DNA of 64,000 nucleotides. It comes from Candidatus Schneewindia gallinarum (lineage in GTDB: Bacteria; Bacillota; Clostridia; Oscillospirales; Ruminococcaceae). The stretch spans positions 27,892 to 91,891 of the forward strand of contig CAJFUF010000002.1 of the NCBI GenBank assembly GCA_904420175.1. The letters run 5' to 3'. Every line of letters begins with the position of its first letter. Position 1 is the first letter of the stretch. This document shows positions 16,166-24,814 of the stretch, in pieces. The notes under the pieces were generated by a model that had not been told where the DNA came from, did no database searches, and was given only the letters and a program-made list of their open reading frames with translations. The translations under genes and the position numbers were made by a program.

Positions 16166-16915
16166 TTATATCTCCCTCTGTTTCTTTTCCGACAGGGCCA
16201 CCGGGCCGCCGATTGTTCCAAAGTGCACGCTGCCGTCCTTTACCTCCACCTGTGCGGATATCAGCCCGCCCGGCTGGATAAAGCCGAAGCGGTGGTTTCC
16301 ATCGCCTTGTTTCAGTGCCTGGAAGCACGCGAGGGCGAATGTTCCGGAACCACAGCTGCGCTCCCACACGGTGGTTTCCGTCCCCTTTACATAGACAACG
16401 GGCGTCATGTGCCGGCCATCCGTAAACAGCACGCCGGTGGCCTCCGGATGAAAACGGGCCTCCGCTGCGGCGATTAGCTGCTTTACCAACCCTTCGTTCG
16501 GTTTTTTGTCCTGCACAATCAGGTGAACGATCCCTTCAAATATCACGGCCGGTGTGCCATCCAAATCCCCAACCGCCTGCGGAAGGGGCATTTCCACCTG
16601 GGCGTCCGATCCGGTCACGCTTACCTGAAGGGGATGCGAGCTGCCTGTGATTTCAATCGAAACCGCTTTTCTCCCCCGGCTGCACAGCAGGCCGAAGCTG
16701 CGTGCCGCGTTGCCGCAAAACTCTCCGCCCATCATTTCCAGCCGCGCCTCGCCGCCCAGTATGGAGGGCTTTACAAAACCCACCTGCTCCGCTTTCAGGG
16801 CCGGGTCAGCCAAAAAGTGCTCCGCCACCGGGACATACTGCTCCTTTGGCACATTGCTCAGCACAAATACCGTAATATTCCCCGCCGGGTCAGCCACCAT
16901 GTAGTCCAGCTTCAC
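16166..16915 (-). CDS. DapF-fold amino acid racemase, CntK (histidine racemase)-like
   Basis: The protein (249 aa) has the diaminopimelate epimerase fold, with two catalytic cysteines in GGEFCGNAARSF and ERSCGSGTFALACF. Its N-terminus lacks the usual DapF start and instead reads ADPAGNITVFVLSN, then EQVGFV, and a later QPGG. From recall these details match CntK, which makes D-histidine for staphylopine, better than housekeeping DapF. No nicotianamine-synthase-like CntL or CntM gene is visible nearby, so the product is unknown. I chose GTG at 16915 because AGGAGGGG precedes it by 7 nt; ATG at 16936 would place that site inside the gene. A TTGACA promoter lies ~90 bp upstream. Confidence 0.75.
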   Translation of the reverse strand: MKLDYMVADPAGNITVFVLSNVPKEQYVPVAEHFLADPALKAEQVGFVKPSILGGEARLEMMGGEFCGNAARSFGLLCSRGRKAVSIEITGSSHPLQVSVTGSDAQVEMPLPQAVGDLDGTPAVIFEGIVHLIVQDKKPNEGLVKQLIAAAEARFHPEATGVLFTDGRHMTPVVYVKGTETTVWERSCGSGTFALACFQALKQGDGNHRFGFIQPGGLISAQVEVKDGSVHFGTIGGPVALSEKKQREI

Positions 16916-17005
16916 ACCATTTCCCCTCCTGTCCATTCTCTTCCCGGCCGCAGGCTTCCCGCCGGAGGCCGCATAGAACTGTCCGGTGAAGCACCGGCTG
17001 CCGCC

Positions 17006-17035
17006 ATGTTATCACATCTTTTCCCGTCCTGTCAA
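17006..17035 (-). promoter_or_regulatory. Promoter for the CntK-like racemase
   Basis: On the minus strand TTGACA (17035-17030) and TAACAT (17011-17006) are 18 bases apart, ~90 bp before the start codon. Confidence 0.7.
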
Positions 17036-17110
17036 TCCAATTCCCCTCATATTATGGAAGGGTGCCGTGTAAAATGCCGTGCTGTGACGAAATATGGCGA
17101 CGAATCTTTG

Positions 17111-17138
17111 TTGACAAATGCTGGACAGGATGTAAAAT
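17111..17138 (+). promoter_or_regulatory. Promoter for the small 77-aa gene
   Basis: TTGACA (17111-17116), a 16-base spacer and TAAAAT (17133-17138) lie ~30 bp before the start codon. Confidence 0.7.
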
Positions 17139-17167
17139 ATAAAAGGAGAGGAGTGAGTATACCAATT

Positions 17168-17401
17168 ATGAAGAAAATTATCAACAGAAAAACATACAAT
17201 ACGGATACGGCGGAGCAGCTGGGTCATTTGTGCATAGGGACCTTCGGGGACCCCGCAGGTTATGAGGAGATGCTGTTTAAAACCAAGTCCGGGAACTTTT
17301 TCCTGTACGGGGCCGGAGGCGCGGACAGTAAATATCCGCAGCAGGCCATTACCCCTGTTACAAAAAAGGAAGCGGATGCGTGGCTGAAAAATAACCAGTA
17401 G
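17168..17401 (+). CDS. Small conserved hypothetical protein (77 aa)
   Basis: The protein starts MKKIINRKTYNTDTAEQLG and contains TKSGNFFLYGAGGADSKY and a final EADAWLKNN. This resembles a widespread family of small Clostridial, phage and plasmid proteins with the same KxYdTxTA, FLyGxGGA and AxxWL pattern. I know of no established function. It is predicted to be soluble. An upstream in-frame GTG at 17153 sits 4 nt behind AAAGGAG, so the true start could be there. It is monocistronic, with its own promoter and a strong terminator. Confidence 0.8.
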   Translation: MKKIINRKTYNTDTAEQLGHLCIGTFGDPAGYEEMLFKTKSGNFFLYGAGGADSKYPQQAITPVTKKEADAWLKNNQ

Positions 17402-17412
17402 GTAAAGCAAAC

Positions 17413-17465
17413 AGAAAGAGAGGCCGGAGACGCCGCAGGCGCTCCCCGGCCTCTCTTTCTGTTTT
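17413..17465 (+). terminator. Intrinsic terminator
   Basis: A stem starting AGAAAGAGAGGCCGG pairs with its complement at 17446-17460 and is followed by GTTTT, just after the 77-aa gene. Confidence 0.85.
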
Positions 17466-17575
17466 ACAGGCGCACGCTTTGCAAAGACGGCGCGCAAGAG
17501 CAATTCCCATCTACCTATTTTTTCTGTTTTGTGGTATGATAGTAAGGTATTACGCAGAAAAGGAGCGAAAAGACC

Positions 17576-17932
17576 ATGAAAGGACATTTAAAGGAACATG
17601 GTATTATCGCATGTGTCTATCTTGTGCTGTTTTATGCGCTGCCGGGGATTCTGCTTCTGGTGGATGCAGAGCTGATGGACCGTGCCGCACCGGTGCTGGT
17701 GTTGGTATTCAACAGCCTGTCCGTGCTGATTTTAAGTAACTTCTCCACACGCAACTACGGCTTTCACATCCTGCCGTTGTTCATTCCCTGCCTGCTGTTT
17801 TTGCCCAGCGCCTTTTTGTTTTACGCTGAATTGCAGTACGCCTATCTGTTCAGCATGTTCTATCTAATCGCCGGCCTGATGGGCGCCATTATTGCAGAAC
17901 TGATGCGCAAAAGGGACATTCACATTCTTTAG
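17576..17932 (+). CDS. Small integral membrane protein (118 aa), unknown
   Basis: Four hydrophobic stretches can be seen at about residues 9-28, 38-55, 62-82 and 86-108, so this is a four-pass membrane protein with a positively charged C-terminal RKRD tail. I do not recognise a family. AAAGGAGCG precedes the start, and a TATGAT box behind TGTGG (extended -10) lies ~40 bp upstream. It is followed 15 bp later by an acetyltransferase gene and then tdk and asnA, in an apparently continuous run. Confidence 0.75.
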   Translation: MKGHLKEHGIIACVYLVLFYALPGILLLVDAELMDRAAPVLVLVFNSLSVLILSNFSTRNYGFHILPLFIPCLLFLPSAFLFYAELQYAYLFSMFYLIAGLMGAIIAELMRKRDIHIL

Positions 17933-17947
17933 AAAAGGAGTTTTCTC

Positions 17948-18391
17948 ATGATTCGACCGCTGCAACCCTCCGACCGGGAGCTGTTTTTAGAACTGACCAA
18001 GGAATTTTACCACTCCCCTGCGGTGCTGCACGAGGTGCCGGAACAGTACTTTGTCAACAATTTTGAGGAGGCGCTGTCCGAAAGCCCCTACTTAAAAGGT
18101 TACATCCTGGAACTTGATGGAAAGCCCGTCGGCTTTGCCCTGCTTGCTTTCACCTATGTTGCGGAAGTGGGCGGACGACAGGTAATGATTGAGGAAATCT
18201 ACCTGCGGGAAGAGGCGCGCGGCGCCGGGCTGGGGCAGGAATTTTTCCGTTTTGTGGAACAGTCATTTCCCGACTGCCGCCGTCAGCGGCTGGAAGTTAC
18301 GCCGGAAAATGAGGGGGCCAGACGGCTGTATGGACGGCTGGGCTTCCAGACTCTCGGCTACCTGCAAATGGTGAAGGATCGGGAGGAATAG
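17948..18391 (+). CDS. GNAT-family N-acetyltransferase
   Basis: This GCN5-related acetyltransferase (147 aa) has the acetyl-CoA loop EEARGAGLGQEFF (R/Q-x-x-G-x-G/A type) near residues 85-97 and the following ENEGARRLYGRLGF helix and turn. The substrate cannot be inferred. AAAAGGAG precedes the ATG, and the stop is two bases before the tdk GTG start. Confidence 0.88.
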   Translation: MIRPLQPSDRELFLELTKEFYHSPAVLHEVPEQYFVNNFEEALSESPYLKGYILELDGKPVGFALLAFTYVAEVGGRQVMIEEIYLREEARGAGLGQEFFRFVEQSFPDCRRQRLEVTPENEGARRLYGRLGFQTLGYLQMVKDREE

Positions 18392-18393
18392 CC

Positions 18394-18978
18394 GTGGCCA
18401 AGCTGTATTTCCGTTACGGCGTCATGGGCAGCAGTAAGACGGCCGGGGCGTTAATGGTCAAATATAATTATGAGGAGCGCGGCCAGAAGGTGCTGCTGCT
18501 GAAGCCTGCGGTGGACACAAGGGAAGCGCCGGACAAAATCGTTTCCCGCAGCGGGCTGTGGGCGCCCTGCCGGCTGTTCGATGAAATCTACCGGCTGGAT
18601 GTGCGGGACTTCGACTGTGTGATTGTGGACGAGGCACAGTTTTTGACAAAGCAGCAGGTACGTTATCTGTGCCGTGTGGTGGACGAGTACGGCGTTCCCG
18701 TTATTGCCTACGGCCTGCGGGCCGACTTCAAGGGCGAGCTGTTTGAGGGCAGCCAGTGGCTGCTTGCATGGGCGGACGCCATAGAGGAGGTTAAAACCAT
18801 CTGCTGGTGTGGGAAAAAGGCCACCTTCAACGCGCGGTATAAGGACGGAAAGGTGCTGCGCGACGGGGAGCAGGTGCTGATTGGCGCCAACGACCAGTAC
18901 ACCAGCCTGTGCCGCAGGCATTATTATGAAGGAAACCTCGGGCCGGGGCAACGCACCGGCCGCCAAAGCGATAAGTAA
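18394..18978 (+). CDS. tdk: Thymidine kinase
   Basis: This type II (TK1-like) thymidine kinase (194 aa) phosphorylates thymidine in nucleoside salvage. It has a modified P-loop, RYGVMGSSKTAGA, in which GSSKT replaces the more common GSGKT/S, the acidic VDEAQF motif and a C-terminal zinc site (CWC, then CRRH). The same SSKT variant occurs in many Clostridial Tdk proteins. GTG is the start; GGGAGGA lies 8 nt upstream inside the end of the previous gene. Confidence 0.92.
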   Translation: MAKLYFRYGVMGSSKTAGALMVKYNYEERGQKVLLLKPAVDTREAPDKIVSRSGLWAPCRLFDEIYRLDVRDFDCVIVDEAQFLTKQQVRYLCRVVDEYGVPVIAYGLRADFKGELFEGSQWLLAWADAIEEVKTICWCGKKATFNARYKDGKVLRDGEQVLIGANDQYTSLCRRHYYEGNLGPGQRTGRQSDK

Positions 18979-18990
18979 AGGAGACTGCGT

Positions 18991-20001
18991 ATGGACAACT
19001 TTCGGATTCCGGCGGATTACCATTCCTCTCTGGATATTAAAAACACCCAGGCCGCCATTAAAAAGGTAAAGGATTTTTTTGAAACCGCACTGGCTCAGGC
19101 CCTGAACCTGACGCGGGTCAGCGCGCCGCTGTTTGTGACGCAAAGCAGCGGTATCAATGACAACCTCAACGGGGTGGAGCGCATGGTGCACTTCACCATC
19201 AAGGAGGATCCGTCTGAGACGCTGGAAATCGTCAATTCCCTTGCCAAGTGGAAGCGGTATGCGCTGGGCGCCTACGGCTTCCTGCCCGGGGAGGGGCTGT
19301 ATACAGACATGAATGCCATCCGCCGGGATGAGGAACTGGACAACATCCATTCCATCTATGTGGATCAGTGGGACTGGGAGAAGGTAATCCGTAAGGAGGA
19401 CCGCAACATGCAGACCCTGATGGACACGGTGAAGCGCCTGTACGGTGTGTTCAAGGACACGGAGGCATTTGTACACCGGGAGTACCCCTCCATCCCCATC
19501 AGCCTGCCGGAGGACATCACCTTTATGACCACGCAGGAGTTGGAGGATCACTTCCCTGCCCTCAGCCCCAAGGAGCGTGAGGACATTGTGTGCAAGCAGT
19601 ACGGCGCCGTATTCCTTATGCAGATTGGCGGCGAGCTGGAGTCCGGCATCAAGCATGACGGCCGTAGCCCCGACTATGACGACTGGAAGCTGAACGGCGA
19701 TATTCTGTTCTACTCCCCCCTGTTCGACCGGGCATTTGAGATGTCCTCCATGGGGATCCGTGTGGATGAGGAGACGCTTGCACGCCAGCTGACCCTTGCC
19801 GGCTGTGAGGAGCGGAGGGAACTGCCCTTCCACCAGCAGCTGCTGAAGGCACAGCTTCCCTATTCCATCGGCGGCGGCATTGGCCAGTCGCGTATCTGCA
19901 TGTTCTTTTTGAACAAGGCGCACATCGGTGAGGTGCAGTGCTCCTACTGGCCGGAGGAGATGCGGGAAAAGCTGGCAAAGCAAAACGTCCATCTGCTGTA
20001 A
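18991..20001 (+). CDS. asnA: Aspartate--ammonia ligase (asparagine synthetase A)
   Basis: AsnA (336 aa) makes asparagine from aspartate, ammonia and ATP. It has the class II synthetase-like fold, with visible NDNLNGVERMVHF, YTDMNAIRRDE, SIYVDQWDWE and SIGGGIGQSR segments and normal length. It begins 12 bp after tdk with GTAAAGGAG. The organism therefore has direct ammonia-dependent asparagine synthesis as well as the tRNA-dependent route at 3331-7806, so GatCAB may be needed for Asn-tRNA(Asn) or Gln-tRNA(Gln) rather than for free asparagine. Confidence 0.96.
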   Translation: MDNFRIPADYHSSLDIKNTQAAIKKVKDFFETALAQALNLTRVSAPLFVTQSSGINDNLNGVERMVHFTIKEDPSETLEIVNSLAKWKRYALGAYGFLPGEGLYTDMNAIRRDEELDNIHSIYVDQWDWEKVIRKEDRNMQTLMDTVKRLYGVFKDTEAFVHREYPSIPISLPEDITFMTTQELEDHFPALSPKEREDIVCKQYGAVFLMQIGGELESGIKHDGRSPDYDDWKLNGDILFYSPLFDRAFEMSSMGIRVDEETLARQLTLAGCEERRELPFHQQLLKAQLPYSIGGGIGQSRICMFFLNKAHIGEVQCSYWPEEMREKLAKQNVHLL

Positions 20002-20019
20002 ATTTACAAAAAATTAACA

Positions 20020-20046
20020 GGGCACCGCCGGAAATGGGCGGTGTCC
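20020..20046 (+). terminator. Probable terminator after asnA
   Basis: GGGCACCGCC pairs with GGCGGTGTCC around a short loop and is followed by an imperfect T-rich stretch. Confidence 0.6.
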
Positions 20047-20065
20047 TTCTATCTTCCCGCCTGCC

Positions 20066-20078
20066 TGTGTGGTATAAT
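20066..20078 (+). promoter_or_regulatory. Extended -10 promoter for the VanY-type peptidase
   Basis: TGTGG immediately precedes TATAAT (20073-20078). The -35 region is poor, which fits an extended -10 promoter. Confidence 0.6.
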
Positions 20079-20118
20079 AGATAGAACAGATAGAATAAGA
20101 AAGGCCGGTGTATCTCTT

Positions 20119-20907
20119 TTGAAAAAATCTGTGGTTTTACTGATCATTTTACTTTTCCTGTGCGGCCTGCTGCCCGCCTGTGGAACAGACGGCGGCATCG
20201 GGTCGGACAGTGGATCCGCATCTGATACCGCGGACATTTCCTCCAGCGGGAGTGAGAGCAGTTCTTCCAGTTCAACGGGACAGGGCAGCTCTTCCAGCCA
20301 GCAATCCTCCTCTTCCGGGTCCTCCACATCGACAGCTACGCCTGCGGATGGCAGCTGGAACCTGATTCTTGTCAACAGCAAGTATCTGCTGCCCGACAAC
20401 TTTACCGTTTCCCTTGCGTATATCGGCGCTTACCGGGTGGACGAACGCATTAAAGAGCCGCTGCAGGACATGATTGCCGCGGCCAAGGCGGACGGCGTTG
20501 AGCTGATGCTGTCCTCCGCCTACCGGACAAAGGAAAAATCCGCAGAGCTGTATGCCGCGCAGGTTGAAAAATGGAAAAAGACCGGTCTGTCGCAGGCAGA
20601 GGCAGAGGCGGAGGCCGCCAAGTGGGTGGCTCCTCTCGGAACGAGCGAGCACCACACCGGGCTTGCGGTGGATCTTGTGACACCGACCCATCAGGTGATG
20701 GATCACGCGTTTGCCGACACGGAGGCAGCCAAATGGATGAAGGCCCACTGCGCTGAATATGGTTTCATTCTGCGCTACCCTGAGGATAAGCAGGATATCA
20801 CCGGCATCACCTTTGAGCCGTGGCATTTCCGCTATGTCGGAGTGAAGGACGCAAAGGCCATCATGTCCGCTGGGCTGTGCCTTGAAGAATATCTCGGAAA
20901 GTATTAG
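20119..20907 (+). CDS. Lipoprotein D-alanyl-D-alanine carboxypeptidase (VanY/M15B)
   Basis: The protein (262 aa) is an exported zinc carboxypeptidase that trims peptidoglycan stem peptides. A signal peptide ends in the lipobox LLPAC, so it is probably lipid-anchored. A Ser/Gly-rich linker (~30-75) follows, then the M15 domain with SSAYRT, the zinc motif SEHHTGLAVD and EPWHFRYVG. I chose TTG at 20119 because it gives a proper KKS signal-peptide start; the frame open from 20041 would put unlikely residues in front. An LGT enzyme is encoded at 53828. It lies just upstream of an ABC transporter pair, in the same direction with a 16-bp gap. Confidence 0.88.
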   Translation: MKKSVVLLIILLFLCGLLPACGTDGGIGSDSGSASDTADISSSGSESSSSSSTGQGSSSSQQSSSSGSSTSTATPADGSWNLILVNSKYLLPDNFTVSLAYIGAYRVDERIKEPLQDMIAAAKADGVELMLSSAYRTKEKSAELYAAQVEKWKKTGLSQAEAEAEAAKWVAPLGTSEHHTGLAVDLVTPTHQVMDHAFADTEAAKWMKAHCAEYGFILRYPEDKQDITGITFEPWHFRYVGVKDAKAIMSAGLCLEEYLGKY

Positions 20908-20923
20908 GACGTGGAGGCAAGCC

Positions 20924-21625
20924 ATGAGTTATGTAGAATTTCACGACGTTACAAAATGCTATCATGTGGGGCAGGTGGATATCCATGCCCTGTCAGGTGT
21001 CAGCTTTACGGTTGAAAAGGGAGAATTTGTCGTTATTGTCGGCCCCTCCGGCGCAGGAAAGACCACGCTGCTGAACATTCTCGGCGGGATGGACGCCTGC
21101 GACAGCGGCACCATCCTGCTGGATGGGAAGGAGGTCAGCGGATACTCCCAGAAGGAGCTGACCACCTACCGGCGGTACGATGTAGGGTTTGTGTTCCAGT
21201 TTTACAACCTTGTGAACAACCTCACCGCCAGGGAAAATGTGGAGCTGGCCTCGGAAATCTGCACCCATCCGCTTAATCCGGACGTTGTGCTGGATGAGGT
21301 GGGGTTGGCGGACCGGAAGGACAATTTCCCCTCCCAGCTGTCCGGCGGTGAACAGCAGCGTGTGGCCATTGCTCGCGCCCTTGCCAAAAACCCAAAGCTG
21401 CTTCTGTGCGACGAGCCCACTGGCGCCCTTGATTACAACACAGGCAAGGCCATTTTGAAGCTGCTGCAGGACACCTGCCGTAACATGAACACCACCGTCA
21501 TCGTGATCACCCACAACTCCGCCCTGACTGCCATGGCGGACCGGGTCATCAAAGTAAAAAACGGGACCATCTCCTCTGTCACTCTCAATCCGGATCCCCT
21601 GCCGGTAGAAAGGATTGAATGGTAG
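20924..21625 (+). CDS. ABC transporter ATP-binding protein (LolD/MacB type)
   Basis: This ATPase (233 aa) has Walker [11 protein letters not shown]-loop [14 protein letters not shown], signature [15 protein letters not shown], Walker [13 protein letters not shown] and an H-loop VITHN, all in the LolD/MacB/FtsE subfamily that partners FtsX-like permeases. The ATG at 20924 follows GTGGAGG; the longer frame from 20882 overlaps the previous gene. The permease starts immediately after the stop. Such pairs act in peptide or lipid handling rather than classical import. Confidence 0.95.
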   Translation: MSYVEFHDVTKCYHVGQVDIHALSGVSFTVEKGEFVVIVGPSGAGKTTLLNILGGMDACDSGTILLDGKEVSGYSQKELTTYRRYDVGFVFQFYNLVNNLTARENVELASEICTHPLNPDVVLDEVGLADRKDNFPSQLSGGEQQRVAIARALAKNPKLLLCDEPTGALDYNTGKAILKLLQDTCRNMNTTVIVITHNSALTAMADRVIKVKNGTISSVTLNPDPLPVERIEW

Positions 21626-24600
21626 ATGAGAAAACCTCTGTTCAAGGACTTCTTCCGTGAACTGCGCCACACGCTGGGCCGATTTATGGCCATTTTCGGC
21701 ATTGTGGCGCTGGGTGTGGGGTTCTTCGCAGGACTGAAGGCCACCAGCCCGGACATGAACCACACGGGCGACGTCTATTTTGACAACAACGGCCTGTATG
21801 ATGTATATCTGCTGTCCACCATGGGCTTTACACAGGAGGATATTGACGCCATCCGCGGTGTGGACGGGGTCAGTTCGCTGATGCCCGCCTACAATGCGGA
21901 TGTCATCATCGAGAAAGACGAGTCGGAAGCAGTGCTTCGCCTGCACAGCATCCCGCTTTCGGAGGACGGCCAGACAGCCGGCGGTGAAATCAACCTGCCG
22001 GTGCTGAAGGAGGGACGCTTTCCCCAAAAAAGCGGCGAGTGCGTGGTGGACAGCTACCAGTTACACAGCCTGCAGCTGGAGGTGGGCGACACCTTTACCC
22101 TGTCTGAAAAAACGGGGCAGGACACGCTGGACGGACTGAAAACCCACACCTATACGGTGGTGGGCGTTGTGGATTCCCCCATGTATATCAGCTTGACACG
22201 GGGCAACACCTCCATCGGCAACGGAAGTATTGATTACTTTGTTCTTATCCCCGAAGTCGATTTTGACATGCCGGTGTACACTGAGGTGTACGCCCTGCTG
22301 GAGGGTGCAAAAGAACTGGACAGCTTCTCAGACGAATATGACCAGTTTGTGGATGAAAAAACGACCCTGTTTGAGGACCTGGGGGCTGAGCGGTGCGACA
22401 TTCGCTACCGTGAAATCACCGATGAGGCGCGCCAGCAGATTGCGGACACGCAGCAGGAGATTGAGGACGGTCAGAAAGAACTGGACAGCCAGCTGGCGGA
22501 GGCGGAGTCCACCCTCAACGCAAAGGAAAAGGAGCTCAGTGACGGACAGCAGCAGTTGGAGGCTGCGCGGGATACGCTTGCCGAGAAGCAGGCGGAACTG
22601 AACAGCGGGCAGCAGCAGTACGAGGCCGGCCTTGCAGAATTGGAGGCAAACCGCACCTCCATGGCGGAGCAGAAACAACTGCTGGATGAGATGAAAGCCG
22701 GAATCGACTCCGGCCGCGCAGACTATCAGGAAGGCCTGAAGCAGGCAGACCAGTTGGAACAGATGGGACAGGTGGAAGCCGCAGAGAAGCTGCGTGCCCA
22801 GCTTGCCCTGATGGATCAAAAGCTGACGGAAATGGAGCAGCAGTACAGCGGCTACATGGCCGAATATGAGGCGGGCCTTCAGCAGTTTGAGGCTGCCGAG
22901 CAAACACTGCAGCAGACTGCCGAACAGCTGAAAAACGGCTGGAACGAAATTTCCGCCGCCTCTGCTGTGCTGGATGAAACGCAGGCAGAGCTGGAAAGCG
23001 GCCGCAGCCAGCTGGACGCCGCGTGGGAAGAGTACCGCACGCAGAAAGCGGAAGGGCAACAGAAGCTGGACGACGCCCGCGCTGAGGTGGAGGATGCCGA
23101 GGCGGAGCTTGCCAAAGTTTCCCGGCCGGAATGGTATGTGTTGGATCGTGATATGAACGTGGGTGTAGCCAGCTTCCAGCAGGATGTGGAACGGGTTGAC
23201 CGGGTCGCCGTGGTGTTCCCGGTGTTCTTCTTCCTTGTGGCGGCGCTGGTATGCCTGACCACCATGACACGCATGGTGGAAGAACAGCGTGTGCAAATTG
23301 GTACCATGAAGGCCCTTGGATACAGCAAAGCTGCCATCTCCATGAAGTATCTCTACTATGCGGCGCTGGCCGGCGTGCTGGGCAGCATTGCGGGCCTTAC
23401 AGTGGGATATTTTATATTCCCCACCGTTATCTGGAACGCCTATACCATGATGTACACCATGCCCCCTATCATCATTGAGTTCAATATCCCTTATGCCGTA
23501 ATCTCCTCCGCAGCGGCGCTGATATGCACGCTGGTGTCCACTTTTGCCGCCGTGTATGCGGAGCTGGCCTCCACCCCGGCGGCCCTCATGCGGCCGAAGG
23601 CCCCCAAGGCGGGCAAGCGGGTTATTTTTGAACGGATTGGCCCGCTGTGGCGCAGGCTGAGCTTCACCAAAAAGGTGACGCTGCGCAACCTGATGCGTTA
23701 CAAAAAGCGGTTTTTTATGACGGTTCTCGGCGTCGGCGGCTGTACGGCCCTGATGCTGGCCGGATTCGGGCTGAAGGATTCCATCGGCGACATTATTACC
23801 AAACAGTATGATGAAATTTATAACTATTCCGTTATTGGCACGCTGTCTGAGCCCGTAACCGGGCGTGACGGGCTGGATGCGTCCGCTGTCTCGGACAGCC
23901 GCATTGAAAACAGTATGCTGAGTTTACAGGAAGCCCACGACGTCTACAGCGACACCGCCATGGTCAGCACCTATCTGTTTGTCCCGGAAAACACCGAGCT
24001 GCTGGGCCAGTTCATCAACCTGCGCACCCGGGTGGGGCATGAAGCGCTGGAGATGCCGGATGAGAACGGCGTGGTCATCTCTGAAAAAATGGCAAAGCTG
24101 CTGAATGTGGGGGTGGGCGACACCATCCGTGTGGAAAGAGATGACAGAGTAAGGGTTCCGCTGACCATCAACGGGATTTGTGAAAACTACGTCTATCATT
24201 ATCTCTACATCTCCCCCGAACTGTATGAACAGCAATTTGGCGCTGCGCCGGAGTTCTCCACTGTGAATATGATGCTGCAGGACGGTATGACGGATGAGGA
24301 CGAGGACGCTTTTGCGGAAAGTCTGCTGGAAAACAGCAGCTATACCTCCGTCTCGTTTACAAGCGACACCGGCAAGGCTTTTTCCGATGTGCTAACCAGC
24401 CTGGACGCCGTTATTCTGGTGCTGATTGTGTGCTCTGCTCTGCTAAGCTATGTTGTGCTGTACAACCTGACCAACATCAATGTCACTGAGCGGCTGAGAG
24501 AAATTGCCACGATTAAAGTGCTCGGCTTCTACGACCGGGAAGTAGCCGCGTATGTGTACCGTGAAAATCTGCTACTTACCCTTATCGGCACGGTGGCGGG

Positions 24601-24802
24601 CCTTGTCATCGGCGTTTTCCTGCACGCCTTTGTGGTCGATACCGCAGAAGTGGACATTGTGATGTTCGGCAGGGATATCAAGCTGCTCAGCTTTGTTCTC
24701 AGCGTTGTGCTGACAATGGTCTTTGCCGCGCTGGTGGATGTTGTGATGTACCGAAAACTGAAAAACATCAGTATGGTGGAATCGTTGAAAAGTGTGGAAT
24801 AG
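21626..24802 (+). CDS. FtsX-like ABC permease with long extracellular coiled coil
   Basis: The permease (1058 aa) has one N-terminal membrane helix (~18-38), a periplasm-like domain, then a ~220-residue Gln/Glu/Ala-rich coiled coil (~265-490). An FtsX core with three helices (~525-650) follows, then a second extracellular domain and a final FtsX core (~925-1050). The duplicated FtsX domain (FPVFFFLVAALVCLTTMTRM and a later VLIVCSALLSYVVLYN) is typical of large MacB-like permeases in Firmicutes. The coiled coil could span much of the cell wall. The next gene, a GNAT, starts 12 bp later. Its substrate is unknown. Confidence 0.9.
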   Translation: MRKPLFKDFFRELRHTLGRFMAIFGIVALGVGFFAGLKATSPDMNHTGDVYFDNNGLYDVYLLSTMGFTQEDIDAIRGVDGVSSLMPAYNADVIIEKDESEAVLRLHSIPLSEDGQTAGGEINLPVLKEGRFPQKSGECVVDSYQLHSLQLEVGDTFTLSEKTGQDTLDGLKTHTYTVVGVVDSPMYISLTRGNTSIGNGSIDYFVLIPEVDFDMPVYTEVYALLEGAKELDSFSDEYDQFVDEKTTLFEDLGAERCDIRYREITDEARQQIADTQQEIEDGQKELDSQLAEAESTLNAKEKELSDGQQQLEAARDTLAEKQAELNSGQQQYEAGLAELEANRTSMAEQKQLLDEMKAGIDSGRADYQEGLKQADQLEQMGQVEAAEKLRAQLALMDQKLTEMEQQYSGYMAEYEAGLQQFEAAEQTLQQTAEQLKNGWNEISAASAVLDETQAELESGRSQLDAAWEEYRTQKAEGQQKLDDARAEVEDAEAELAKVSRPEWYVLDRDMNVGVASFQQDVERVDRVAVVFPVFFFLVAALVCLTTMTRMVEEQRVQIGTMKALGYSKAAISMKYLYYAALAGVLGSIAGLTVGYFIFPTVIWNAYTMMYTMPPIIIEFNIPYAVISSAAALICTLVSTFAAVYAELASTPAALMRPKAPKAGKRVIFERIGPLWRRLSFTKKVTLRNLMRYKKRFFMTVLGVGGCTALMLAGFGLKDSIGDIITKQYDEIYNYSVIGTLSEPVTGRDGLDASAVSDSRIENSMLSLQEAHDVYSDTAMVSTYLFVPENTELLGQFINLRTRVGHEALEMPDENGVVISEKMAKLLNVGVGDTIRVERDDRVRVPLTINGICENYVYHYLYISPELYEQQFGAAPEFSTVNMMLQDGMTDEDEDAFAESLLENSSYTSVSFTSDTGKAFSDVLTSLDAVILVLIVCSALLSYVVLYNLTNINVTERLREIATIKVLGFYDREVAAYVYRENLLLTLIGTVAGLVIGVFLHAFVVDTAEVDIVMFGRDIKLLSFVLSVVLTMVFAALVDVVMYRKLKNISMVESLKSVE

Positions 24803-24814
24803 GAGGTATTCCGT

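Noticed and set aside
18451..19992. 513-codon minus-strand frame opposite tdk and asnA
   Set aside because: It spans two well-supported genes and has shadow-type composition.
22420..23110. Tandem DNA repeats in the permease gene
   Set aside because: The repetition is at the amino acid level (coiled-coil heptads), and the bases are not repeated exactly.
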